Of a stretch of DNA of 64,000 nucleotides, positions 54,000 through 63,708 are shown one piece after another. Below the pieces are notes generated by a model, which did not search any database, was not told the origin of the DNA, and saw only the letters and a list, made by a program, of their open reading frames with translations. The translations under genes were made by a program, and so were the position numbers. The stretch is from Gaertneriomyces semiglobifer (taxonomy: Eukaryota > Chytridiomycota > Chytridiomycetes > Spizellomycetales > Spizellomycetaceae). The first letter of the stretch is position 1; each line of letters starts with the position of its first letter. Location of the stretch: assembly GCA_025558075.1 (NCBI GenBank), contig JAHLKF010000041.1, positions 1-64,000 of the forward strand. The letters run 5' to 3'.

Positions 54000-54180
54000 G
54001 ACTTGCTGTTGTTGTTTTTTGTTTTCTTTTTTTAATAATATGAGTTCGTCGGACGTTACGCAAACGTAAATCATGCCTTTTTCCTCTGTGTATGTGCCTG
54101 ACTGTGACAGCATTGACGTAGCTGTTGAATCTAGTTGATAGTTGCCAATATTGAGTTGCTACTGCGCGCCGTCCTTCGTC
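54000..54180 (+). repeat. Orphan 3' flank of the small-gene family
   Basis: This segment repeats the sequence found after members 1 and 4: a T-rich stretch, GTCGGACGTTACG, ATGCCTTTTTCCTCTGTGT, TGTGACAGCATTGACG and AGCTGTTGAAT. The matching flanks are at about 51775-51845 and 55070-55160. No gene copy precedes it (only sequence from after member 3), so a copy appears to have been lost, or the flank duplicated alone. Confidence 0.7.
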
Positions 54181-54767
54181 GTGCGCTGCGTATTTGCAGA
54201 TGGTCGTGTTACGCGTACCAGTTATCTGAGGTTTGCGAGGTAGGTCGAGGGCTATTCTACACTGCACGAGAGCACCAAGCAGATAGCCCGTAACAAGCGT
54301 GCTATAACTTATTAACGCCGCGTTTGGAGGACTTCGAGGGAATGAACAGACGTTTAGTAGTTATGCACATAGAAGGTTAACATTAACACTAGGAGAAGTT
54401 AAGAGCTGCTGCCTGTTGACTTCTTATTGCAGCTCCAATGATGCTCTGCCTGCGTTCCAATAATTATGACCTCGTTGGATTAACATGAGCTGCAGCTGTC
54501 TGCATTCGTTTTTCCCACATCTGTCGCCCGCGTGGTATGACATGAAATAATCTATCCATAGGCTCATGCTAATTAAAATGGCTTGTTACTGCGCAGCGGA
54601 CAGCGATGGACGCTGCGCATTTGCTGTCAAGCAGCCTCCCCAAATATAAAAAGACGGTGGCCGTCCTCATTCCCGACACAGCTTTCCACAAACACACTAT
54701 CTCTCTCTCTCTCTTTCTTTCTTCCTTTCTTCCTTTCTTTCTTTCTTGTTGTCTTGTTGTATTAACA

Positions 54768-55029
54768 ATGTTGACAGCACCGCCGCGACGAGTCCGTTAT
54801 ACGGAAGAGTTTCCACCATCCCAGTGGAGCATCCGCCACTTCCGGCGTCATCGACCGGGCTTGTCTCTGAGGGCTTTGAAGAGGGAGGCCCTCAGAGTCC
54901 GCGCGACCAGCCCGGACGCGGACGCCGTCGAGGCGGCCGACTACCTTCTCAAGGTGATTTACGTAAGTTTCCGAATTCTTGTTGACGCTCATTCTATATG
55001 CTGACTCTTGCTGTTAGTGGCTTCTTTGA
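54768..55029 (+). CDS. Small-gene family member 4, truncated C-terminus
   Basis: Exon 1 (54768-54962) encodes MLTAPPRRVRYTEEFPPSQW, then HFRRHRPGLSLRALKREALR and RATSPDADAVEAADYLLKVIY. The donor GTAAGT is 6 nt beyond the position used by member 1. The intron ends CTGACTCTTGCTGTTAG, and exon 2 (55018-55029) is only WLL-stop, so the GIND-containing tail is lost: 68 residues. Its promoter block is intact (TATAAAAAGACGG at about 54645) and the leader has a CTTT microsatellite. The N-terminal core is under clear constraint; the C-terminus is dispensable or the copy is decaying. Confidence 0.6.
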
Positions 55030-55465
55030 GGAGGTAGAGCTGTTGTTGCGTTGTTTTGTTGTTTTTTATAATAAGAGTCCGTTGGTCGTTACGTTAAACT
55101 TGAACCATGCTTTTTTCCTCTGTGTGTGTGCCTGACCTTGACAGCATTGACGTGGCTGTTGTGAACCCAGCTGCTAATGTCATTGGACCTTTGCACTCCT
55201 ACCAACTTGGGTGTTTCTCTGTGCGTCAACGTCAGTCCCTTCCTCTCCCTAGCATTGTTGACAGGCGTGGGAAAATGCGTATGGGCACCTGTGTATGCAA
55301 GGTAACATTGCCGAAACCTCCCACACATGTCCTAGTGCATATCAAGGATCGTATCAGGAAACACTCTGTACCGCCAATGCTATGTACATGGTTGAATTCT
55401 GTCTTGTCATGCTCATTAATTGCTGCCTGTGAATACAGTCTATCTGATGGAAAATGTCAAAAATG

Positions 55466-55538
55466 TGCGAAGTGTGAGAATCGAACTCACGACCTTAGGA
55501 TTATGAGACCTACGCTCTACCGACTGAGCCAACTTCGC
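55466..55538 (-). tRNA. tRNA-Met (anticodon CAT, elongator-type)
   Basis: 73-nt cloverleaf on the minus strand: acceptor GCGAAGT/ACTTCGC, D-arm GCTC/GAGC, anticodon stem TAGGT/TCCTA (with a G-U-like pair) and loop CTCATAA, T-arm GTGAG/CTCAC with TTCGATT, discriminator A. No intron. The first base pair G-C and the TTCGA T-loop favour elongator over initiator Met. Confidence 0.93.
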
Positions 55539-57311
55539 TGGGATGAACTCTGAACGCACAGCACTCATGATAATGAGTGGCAACTGTGCAAGGCAATGAC
55601 CCATTGGCCGGCACAGTCATGTTAGCAAGAGATTCTCTGACACGTGACAGCAACCTGCGCTTAGGACCGACGCGCTCATGGAAGTGTAAACTAAGCCGTT
55701 AGCTGCCGCATTGGGAGTCTGGTCGACTCGCATGCGGTTAGTTTAACATTACATATACAGTGCCTCTGCCATCACTACTACGCCATGTGGACCCTGGCGA
55801 AGCGCACTGTGCGTAGTGCGTAGTGCCGTCACTAACCCACCCGCAAAATGAAAAATTCCGCTGGTTTGGTTCATCCCGCCCTCGTGCTTGGCTATGCTTC
55901 CATGTTTGACAAGGCCTTGAACAATTCCACAAGGGGTACATACATATACACTGACTGATGAACCCTGGTGGCGAGTATCGGCTCCTCCCGCCGTTCATCA
56001 TTGTTGATGAACGACACTGAAAAACCACCCACCTGCTGCGTCTTTCATGTGCTACCATTTAATCACCCACTAATCATATTAATGGTTGTATGACTAGCGT
56101 GTACGACGCATTTCACGACTTACTACGCTGCAACTCAGCGTTGCGTTCCAAATTCGTTTCCCTTTGACTACGCATTCGCCCAGTCCATGTATAGGCAACA
56201 CGCATGGGTGCTTCGCTGCCTTTGATGGTGAAAAAGGTTTTTGCGTTGCCTTGCTCTCAATTTATTCGTCGTTTAGTCGCGTAGTTTTCCCGCCTTGCAT
56301 TTTTCTGCTCAACCACCACACCCACAACCACACACCACAAGGGCGGGAACTCATCATTGGCCAAACATGCGATGGCCACAATTTCAAGGCCCAGTCCACT
56401 CAACGAGAGCCATATGGTGTACGTACCACGGTTTTTACCACCATGATGGGCAAACGCCACGCTAACCCGACCGAAAACTAAGAGGGGTTTAGGAACTGAG
56501 AACGAATATCCTTTATCTTTTTCTGTCTTTGCTCAGTTCACTCGGCAGATCTAGCTTATGCGCTGTAAACATATGTCCGTCGCAGAGAGAGAAAAACCCA
56601 GAAGTAGGGTATTACTAGCCGAGTGGGCATTGAGGTTACTCAACCTCCCATACCTGGGGTCTGGGGTCCCTGAGTGAGAAGGAAATTGAAACCCTTTGTT
56701 TTCGGTCGTCGTCATCTTTCTTCACTGTCTCCCACCTTGTCGTCCGTTCATTCCTGCACCTCCGGCCCTCCCTTCGTTCCATCACCTCCGCTCTCTTTCC
56801 CTCCCTCTAGGTCAACAGCTTCCATGCTGGCCGCCGTCGTCGTCGTCGTCATCATCTCTGCCATTCTGATCTAGATCGAACCTCCCTCAACAAGATCCTC
56901 GTTTAAGACGGGGGTTCCCACACCATTTGCCACTTTCTCCACCAAGATTCGACTTGCCACCTCGACTTGCCACCTCGACGGCAAACAAGACTCGGGCGTC
57001 TTTGACCTACTCTACTCCCTCGCCACTTCGCTGAAGACTGCTAGGGTACAACTGCATCGGACAACGACGACTAGCCACACTCACCACCTTACAAGAGACG
57101 GTCGTAATGAACAAGGTATTAGAAGCCGCAGCAGTACAGGTCTCGGAAGAGACCAACCCGGCGCAGCTTGGTTGCAACATTGATTTGGTAGGTATTCGCT
57201 TTCCGATGCGACGATCTTCGCCTCCTGTCGATCCGCATTCCCCCAGGGTCCACATGCAGTGCCGATCATGCAAAAGCTGTGATATTAATGATGCTTTCAC
57301 AATGATAGATC
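55539..57311. other. Intergenic / 5' region of the Zn2Cys6 gene
   Basis: About 1.8 kb. A CT-rich, Ser/Pro-encoding stretch (56700-57060) looks like a 5' leader. ATGAACAAG followed by GTATTAG at 57107, and an acceptor-like TAG at about 57309, could form a 9-nt first coding exon spliced to IMRLHQF. No independent gene supported. Confidence 0.4.
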
Positions 57312-58533
57312 ATGCGCTTACACCAATTCGCATTCAGTCCCAGTCCCAACAAACCAAATCCATATGTGGATGAATCTCAAGTCGATCTCGGTCGGTACCT
57401 CCGGGATGTATTTGGCTCCAATGCGGCCACTACAATACCCTCACCATCAAGACCTTCTCAACAACACCCACAAGTCAACATTACCGAATTCCTCACTGAT
57501 CCGGAAGACTTCACTGCGCTCTCCCCACCACGGCCTATCCGACCATCCAATCTTCTTGCACCAATGACGCCCGTTCTGCGTTCATCCATGCCCAGGGTGC
57601 TGGAAGTCACGCCCACCAGGCAAACGCGAGGACGGCCCATGTTCAATCTCCCGTACGAGACTCCTCGGTCCCTCATCCCACCTCCGCCACCATCCATCTC
57701 TTCTCGTTCAAACACAAGCACAATAGCTCACTTACCAGTGCTCTCGCCCTCACGCGACCTGCTCTCCTCCGATCTTTCCTCCCCACTTGCCTGTTCGCCG
57801 TCTTCTGGACTGCTCGGCTTTTTAGGCTCAGATCTCGAAGACGAGTTCCGAAGCCAAGAAAGCCTTCTGATGCTGGATGGCACTGATGCTTTTAGTGATC
57901 CACTCTCCTCGGATTTCTTCAGTGACGATATCCGTGAAGTTTCATCGCCGTTGGAATACCAACCTGCGCCCTTCCATGGCCTGCCCACTCCCGAAGACAC
58001 TGACTCCAAATTCGACCGCGAGGTTCAAGCTGCGGAACGTGCGGCGGATTATACCCCTGTACCTGTTCGTCACCAACCACGACCATTCCCATCCTTGTTA
58101 ACACCCACCAACATCATGGCGGCCGCCGAATCACGTAAGCGCAAAAACCACGAAGATGCAGAAAACATGCCCCCGACAAAGCAGACGTCAAAAACGCAGC
58201 GCACGCAGTGCAAGGTGGCATGCGTGGCGTGCAAAAGGGCCAATAAGAAGTGTGATTCTCGCAGACCATGCGAGAGATGCGAGAGGTTACGGATTGAGAA
58301 CTGTGAAGATGCACCCAGGAAGGAAAGGACGAAGGGTGCAAGGAGAGGAAAACGTGCGTTTTTATTTCATGGCCTTTGTTATACGTCGTGTGAATGTTGA
58401 CAGGGAACCTTACTCTTTAGTCACACGTCAACCGTCCAACCTCCGCTTTTCATCTCCTGCTTCTTCGTCAGTCTGTGACCCGGACGACTTTTTTGGAGTG
58501 GACCCTTTGAGCGTGTTCAACCCCAGCAACTGA
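57312..58533 (+). CDS. Zn2Cys6 transcription factor with C-terminal zinc cluster
   Basis: Exons 57312-58354 and 58421-58533 (66-nt intron ending CTTACTCTTTAG) give 385 residues. The first 280 residues are Ser/Pro/Asp-rich and disordered. The cluster is CVACKRANKKCDSRRPCERC followed by ERLRIENC: C-x2-C-x6-C-x5-C-x2-C-x7-C, then a basic linker RKERTKGARRGKR. This is the fungal binuclear zinc cluster, here near the C-terminus rather than the N-terminus as in Gal4, as in AcuK/Ert1-like relatives. No PAS or fungal middle-homology domain is seen. The short last exon (TRQPSNLRFSS, DDFFGVDPLSVF) could be an activation segment. The true start may use an upstream exon. Confidence 0.87.
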
Positions 58534-59077
58534 CATTCCGAAGGGCGTATTCTGATGTTCTTCCGTTGCTGATGAGCTGTCTTGCTGTTTATGTGCATAT
58601 AGCTTTCTATTCTTTTTTTTCTATATCTGGAGTAGTACCTTTTTTGGATTGGAGTAGGACAACCTTTTTTTGCTGGAGGGGTTAGAGATCTGGTTTTGAC
58701 ACGAAGGAAGTGCAGAGGTGGTTATTTATTTGACAGTGATGAGAAGTAGAGAGAACACTTGCAAAGTAGACATTTAACGAAAATCGGTGGTGAAACGCGT
58801 CGGCGCGAAAGTGTTTGTCGGAGTTTATGCTTACATAATTCGTCCGAACGCGTTCCCGCAGTTTTCCACAGGCAAGTACCCAACAGTGCAGCACTGTCAC
58901 TCCCAAGCTTGGGCAATGGCATGTCCATTTTGTTTGAATAGGCTTAACTGTCGTCCTGCATGTCGTTGAGATTACCATTAACATTTCTTGGTGTCAACCG
59001 TAATGGGCCGTCCAATTGCTTCTTTGATGGAGAATCGCGATATATTACTTTGGAACCAATAGCACGTTCCACCCGCA
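58534..59077. other. Intergenic
   Basis: T-rich 3' sequence after the zinc-cluster gene, then a copy of the dispersed repeat at 58990-59030. No gene supported. Confidence 0.4.
58990..59030 (+). repeat. Dispersed repeat, copy a
   Basis: GGTGTCAACCGTAATGGGCC followed by GTCCAATTGCTTCTTTGATGG. It matches 61093-61132 at roughly four of five positions; the shared translation is GRPIASLM / ARPVASLM. The two copies flank the ankyrin-repeat gene. Confidence 0.75.
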
Positions 59078-60848
59078 ATGGCGCTACAGAACAAGCCCTC
59101 CTTGATCATCTCGGCAATCGTATTTCAGGTGGATGGTTTCGACGAATTCTGTGCTTGGACTTTCATCAGCCGGTCCTGGTGGCGTGCTGGGCGGACACCT
59201 CTTCATTTCGCTGTAATGATGACAATGCAAGCAAAGTACACTCACCCAAATCCAGTTAAAAAATTCTTCATCGACCGATTATACGTCATTTTGTCAAAGG
59301 TGCGTTATTAAATGCTTGCGTATTTGCTTGGATCTACGTATTACCTTTCTCACCACGTTCTTCTGATCTGACCGGACAGGAGCCTGTGAAAACGTATCAG
59401 GAGCACAATCGACCACTTTTTGACACAAGGGAATTTATTGTGGAGACTTTGAAGGCTGGTCTTCATCAATATGGCGATGAGCTGGCCGATCTCTACATGT
59501 TGGACTTATACTGTGTTGAGTCGCATGGAAGACGTGACCAAGCTTAACCTCAAATCACAAATTGCGCTCGGTGGCTGGCTCACTGTTGAAGGTCTCCTTC
59601 ACATGCGTGTCCCACTCAATGAGGAGAATGTTTTCAAGACTTATACGCCGTTATCCGAACTACTAAGGAACCACTGTCCGGATCTCAGCCTGCTCTTGCT
59701 GGAAAACTATTCTGTGGACGTCACTGCTCGGAACAATCAAGCTCTTTGCGTGGCCATCCAACACAACTTATACTTCCTTGCCAGGAAACTTGTCGCTATG
59801 GGTGCGAGTCCGGTGAACGCTGATGGGCAAATGGATTTGGCTTGTCCATTAGCTTTTGCTGCACTAAAGGCCGACCGCCGCATCATTGACTGGTTGATTC
59901 AACTAGGAGCAGATGTCAATGAGTTTCCCGGTCAGGTTCTTTTTGCGCTTTGTTATGGACGCTCTACCTGGAAATACAAGGCGCCCCAGGCTGAACGGCT
60001 GGACCTTTTACGATATTTTTTGGACTCGGGCGCTACATTGGCGCAACCATATTTCATGGCCACTGTTCGGAGTGCAGCTCGTAGACTCGACTTGCTTCAA
60101 TGCTTGTTTGAGCACCCAACAGTCACCGTTACCCGTGAGATGGCGAATATGACAGTGTTGGTCGCATGCGCGTCCCATCAATTGGACCAGATACGGTATT
60201 TGGTCGATAAACACAAGGCAGATGTGAACTATGTCTTCCGTGATTCAGGTACTCCCGCTGCCACTCCCCTTTCGTTGTCGACTATAAAAGCCGAAGGTGC
60301 CATGGACGTTATTCGCCTGCTTTTAGATTATGGAGCCGATCTGCATGCACATGAGAACATTTTCCTTTTTCGCACGCTTGTGTGGATACCTGTACATTGG
60401 GACACTAGCTTTTGGTATCAAGATGTCCGGTACCACTCAAGGCCCATATTGGCGAATGGATTTGGCGGACGATCGGTTGTGGTACTATTTGGAGGGCAAG
60501 CGTGACATAGACTGTGGTGACTGTGAATTGTAAACGCTTCCTGATGGGTCGACGAACGTGGAGCTTGCAGAGTCATATCTTTCTGGCAACCTAAGGGTCG
60601 ACCCGGAGGAAGAGAGAACCCCTTCCGATGATGAGTATGGCTCCGAGGATTATGAGCTTCCGAGGGACCCAATGCCAGCTTCAAAGGAGGAAGACTGCTA
60701 CTACCCCATCTTTGAGTACCTGTTCACTCATGGGCTCCGAGCGGATGCCGAAAATGGGCTTTATTTAAAATGTGCGGAAAAATGGGGACCATGGCTTCAT
60801 GAGGTTTTTCTTGAACAGTTACGGAAGCAGAACCATGAAGACTCGTGA
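59078..60848 (+). pseudogene. Ankyrin-repeat protein gene, frame broken
   Basis: A first exon (59078 to about 59299) and a second from about 59381 splice well and read EPVKTYQEHNRPLF and LKAGLHQYGDELADLYML. The frame then runs into a stop near 59550, while homologous-looking sequence continues one frame over (MEDVTKLNLKSQIALGGWL). That frame carries 5-6 ankyrin-like units (ALCVAIQHNLYFLARKLVAMGASP, IIDWLIQLGADVNEFP, DVIRLLLDYGADLHAHE). Around 60430 it gives way to a third frame (MDLADDRLWYYLEGKRD), and the tail lies in another (EEERTPSDDEYGSEDYEL, FEYLFTHGLRADAENGLYLK, ending 60848). I found no introns that repair these breaks. Degenerate gene, or sequence errors. Confidence 0.6.
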
Positions 60849-61519
60849 AAGGCGACGCAATAAATATCTGCTACATAGATACACAAGCCATACTATGAGA
60901 AATGGAAGACACAAAGCGACAAAAATCCCTGCAAGCAAAGTTGTCAGCTCCAGTCTGAAATTGCATAGACATCGCGGCTGGCACTCACCAGGCAACACTG
61001 TATCACCCAAGCAATGCGAGCAATGTAAATTGCACCTTCTCAACCTTGAAGGATCCTTGACCAACTCGAAGATGTCTTGGAAAAACCCTAAGTGGTGTCT
61101 ACCGTAATTGCCCGTCCTGTTGCTTCTTTGATGGATTTACGCTTATTAAGAAGAACGGCGTTCGTTACATGAAAGATGAATAGAAGCAGGAAGCAGGAAT
61201 CTTCACTGCAGTTAGACGCAAGAGAAGTGGGCATGCTGTGGGGTGAATGAATGGTATCAGGCGAGTTGATGGGAGCGCCGTCCCACGCTGCCACGCGACG
61301 CTCTCTTTAGGTTCCGCTATGAATATTATTCTCTGTTGGGAAGTCGCATTACAAAGGTTCTACCCCGAAAAGCAGAAGTCAGATTCGATTAGACGGTCTG
61401 CGATATCTAGCATACAGGCAACACTATTATTCTGAATCTAACGCGCCAGAGTGGCTTTCTCTTTCATGTCGGAGAATTGGGATTGTCGCGGCAAAGATCC
61501 AGGACGTACTACCAGGGCG
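60849..61519. other. Intergenic with dispersed-repeat copy b
   Basis: Copy b of the repeat (61093-61275) matches copy a in its first 40 bp and copy c (63405-63590) over a longer stretch (CAGGAAGCAGGAATC / CAGGAAGCGGGGATC, CACTGCAGTT, GCTGTGGGGT, ATCAGGCGAGTTG). No intact ORF. Confidence 0.6.
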
Positions 61520-62794
61520 TTATTCCAGTGTGTTGTACAATTTATTCGACCTATCGCGCAACTCGATTTTCCCGTCGTTAGTAAGACCCATGGTGTACGG
61601 GAATATTGCTGTTTTCGGGATAGGGTTGGCGACGGACCAATAACGACGTTTGCCGCCATTGTCGTAAATGCTGATGGCACCGTCATGTTCGAGAACGACA
61701 GAGCTCGGCGCCTTATAATCTGCAATCTTTGTGGCGTTGACGATCGAGGTGGCTCCGTTTGGATGAATAATGGTGAGAGCACCGCCGTTGTCCTGGTCGC
61801 TGTAGACCAACGACTGCTCGTCCTCGGAGTAAAGCGGGGAGCCGTCATACAGGGTATTGTTGCGGTCGGAAACAAGACGGTAAATGTTGGGTTGATAGGC
61901 GCCGAGGTTCCATTGTTGATTGCGGGTACCAGAGGAGGTGTTGATTCCCACTTGGTTACCGTTGGTGTCCTTGTTCTGCAAGTTGTCGAGTACCAGAGTA
62001 GAGTTAGCGCTGAACGTAATGGCATCACCGTTCAGAACCCACGAGACGCTGAGGTCGTCAGGAGCGCACTCGAGCATGGTTATAGGCGTAAGTGGCGCGG
62101 CGGATTTGGCATGAAGACAGATGTAGGGGTTATCCTTAAGACGGAAGTGGCCAGTCGGTGCATCGTAGCCCCACAATTGCTTGGGACTACCGTTGCAATC
62201 CCACAGTACCACCTTGTCCTCCTCACTGTTATCACCCTGGAGGCACTTGCCGTTGAACTTGTTGACAATGGGCAAATAATTAAGATTCGGCATGCGGGGG
62301 AACAGCCACACAACGTCGGTGGGACTGTCTATCAAGTAGAGGACACCACGCCCAGTAACATAAGCTCTAACATCGGCATCCGGCTTGGTGGTGAAGGCAT
62401 TGGTGGCCCACAGAGGGCGCATACGCTGGTTGTACAACACCAGGTTGCCATCAACTTGCAGCCGCAGGAAGGTGTCCTTTTGTCGGACATCGGCTAATGT
62501 CCGGCTCTTGCCGTGTTTGTTGACCAGTTCGAGTTTTCCATTCGCATCTAGGCAAAGACGGTTCTTGTGGTTCTCTCTCGCGATTAAGCATTGACCAGCA
62601 TACAACTCGTTGGGGGCCCATTTATTCTTAGCAGCGAGAAGTTCAATGGTTGCAGGGCGTTGAGGCGCCGGAGTGGGTGTGGGCGTTGTCGCGGGTTGCG
62701 TGGTTTGGGCAAAGGCGGTTGTCGCAGCTATGAGGAATAGCACCACAAAGACACCGCCTGCACGACGCAGGAATGCGGGAGGACGTAACCACAT
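61520..62794 (-). CDS. Secreted B-lectin / ricin-fold lectin
   Basis: Intronless, 424 residues. A signal peptide (about 1-29: basic start, FVVLFLIAATTAFA) and a Thr/Pro linker precede a bulb-type mannose-binding lectin domain. This domain has the complete sugar-binding motif Q-x-D-x-N-x-V-x-Y at 113-121 (QVDGNLVLY) followed by PLWATN. A beta-trefoil ricin-B-like region follows (GKCLQGDNSEEDKVVLWDC, the Q-x-W signatures KQLWGY and NQQWNLG). Near the C-terminus a degenerate second B-lectin motif appears (VVLEHDGAISIYDNGGK). The product should be exported to the wall or medium and bind glycans. No catalytic toxin domain is present. The 348-codon ORF on the opposite strand is a shadow of this gene. 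Confidence 0.9.
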   Translation of the reverse strand: MWLRPPAFLRRAGGVFVVLFLIAATTAFAQTTQPATTPTPTPAPQRPATIELLAAKNKWAPNELYAGQCLIARENHKNRLCLDANGKLELVNKHGKSRTLADVRQKDTFLRLQVDGNLVLYNQRMRPLWATNAFTTKPDADVRAYVTGRGVLYLIDSPTDVVWLFPRMPNLNYLPIVNKFNGKCLQGDNSEEDKVVLWDCNGSPKQLWGYDAPTGHFRLKDNPYICLHAKSAAPLTPITMLECAPDDLSVSWVLNGDAITFSANSTLVLDNLQNKDTNGNQVGINTSSGTRNQQWNLGAYQPNIYRLVSDRNNTLYDGSPLYSEDEQSLVYSDQDNGGALTIIHPNGATSIVNATKIADYKAPSSVVLEHDGAISIYDNGGKRRYWSVANPIPKTAIFPYTMGLTNDGKIELRDRSNKLYNTLE

Positions 62795-63708
62795 GGGATC
62801 TAACTTACGAGGTCGTTTTCGAAAGGAAAGCCTTCACTTTGAAACAGGACGGTGCGAGGGCATCCCTGCAGATGTCAGCCTTTTTGTCTTTGGCGGGGTC
62901 TCTCGGCTACTTGGCGGTTCTGACCGGTCGGTCCGATGGGTTCGGCGTCCCATTCGGGGAAGGTTTACAGACGGACAAGACAAAATACACCTCCAGCGCA
63001 TCGGAGCTAGAGGCTAGAGCAAAGCCGTTGCGTAAAACCTTTTGCGTCTCTCGTTTGTTATCAAAATTCTTTTACGTACCAGTAAGTTTTACACTTTTAC
63101 CAAAGGCCATTCTTCGTGGACGCGGAGGACACGGAGGCCCATCGGAGCTTTTGGGTTCCATTTTTATTTATGTGGAATTTTAAGTGTTCCACAATTCGGT
63201 CACACACGTGTCGAAGAGCATTTGCATCGTCGTTTGTTAACAAGTTTCGCCAGCAAAAGATCGTTTCCATCATGTGGCGCATCTCCCTGCTCAACTTGGA
63301 GAAGGCTGATGGTCGTTGAACGACCCCGCTTATGTGGAAAAGTGTTAATGAACGGCGTGCAGAACTTTGAAAATCTTGTGCGTGGGGGATGGTCTTCATG
63401 GCGGTGCCTAAAGGTTCTTTGACAGATTTACGTCTATCCGAGTGATATGGTGTTCTCATTACATGTTGCGCTTCAAATTGCAAGGCAGGAAGCGGGGATC
63501 CTCGCTGCAGTTCGAGGCAAAAGCAGAGGCGGTGCTGTGGGGTTGAATGAGTTGAGGCAGTGGGTATCAATATCAGGCGGGTTGACCGCTGCATTTCATT
63601 CCAATTCGGGCGGGTGCTGTAGTGGAACAGTTCTGTTCATTAAGTTCCATTAGCAAAGATGTAAAGAAGGCAACAAGCAGTGCCAGAGGGTCATGACTGT
63701 AGAGTGGT
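62795..63708. other. Intergenic with dispersed-repeat copy c
   Basis: 5' region of the lectin gene, then copy c of the dispersed repeat (63405-63590). Overlapping ORFs on both strands (up to 165 codons) look accidental. Confidence 0.45.

Noticed and set aside
55107..55553. 148-codon plus-strand ORF
   Set aside because: Runs across the tRNA-Met gene and the shared 3' flank; no domain.
61451..62497. Plus-strand ORF of 348 codons opposite the lectin
   Set aside because: No signal peptide or domain; it is fully antisense to a gene with clear lectin motifs.
62673..63594. Overlapping ORFs on both strands (up to 165 codons) next to the lectin
   Set aside because: No motifs; they cover the lectin promoter and dispersed-repeat copy c.
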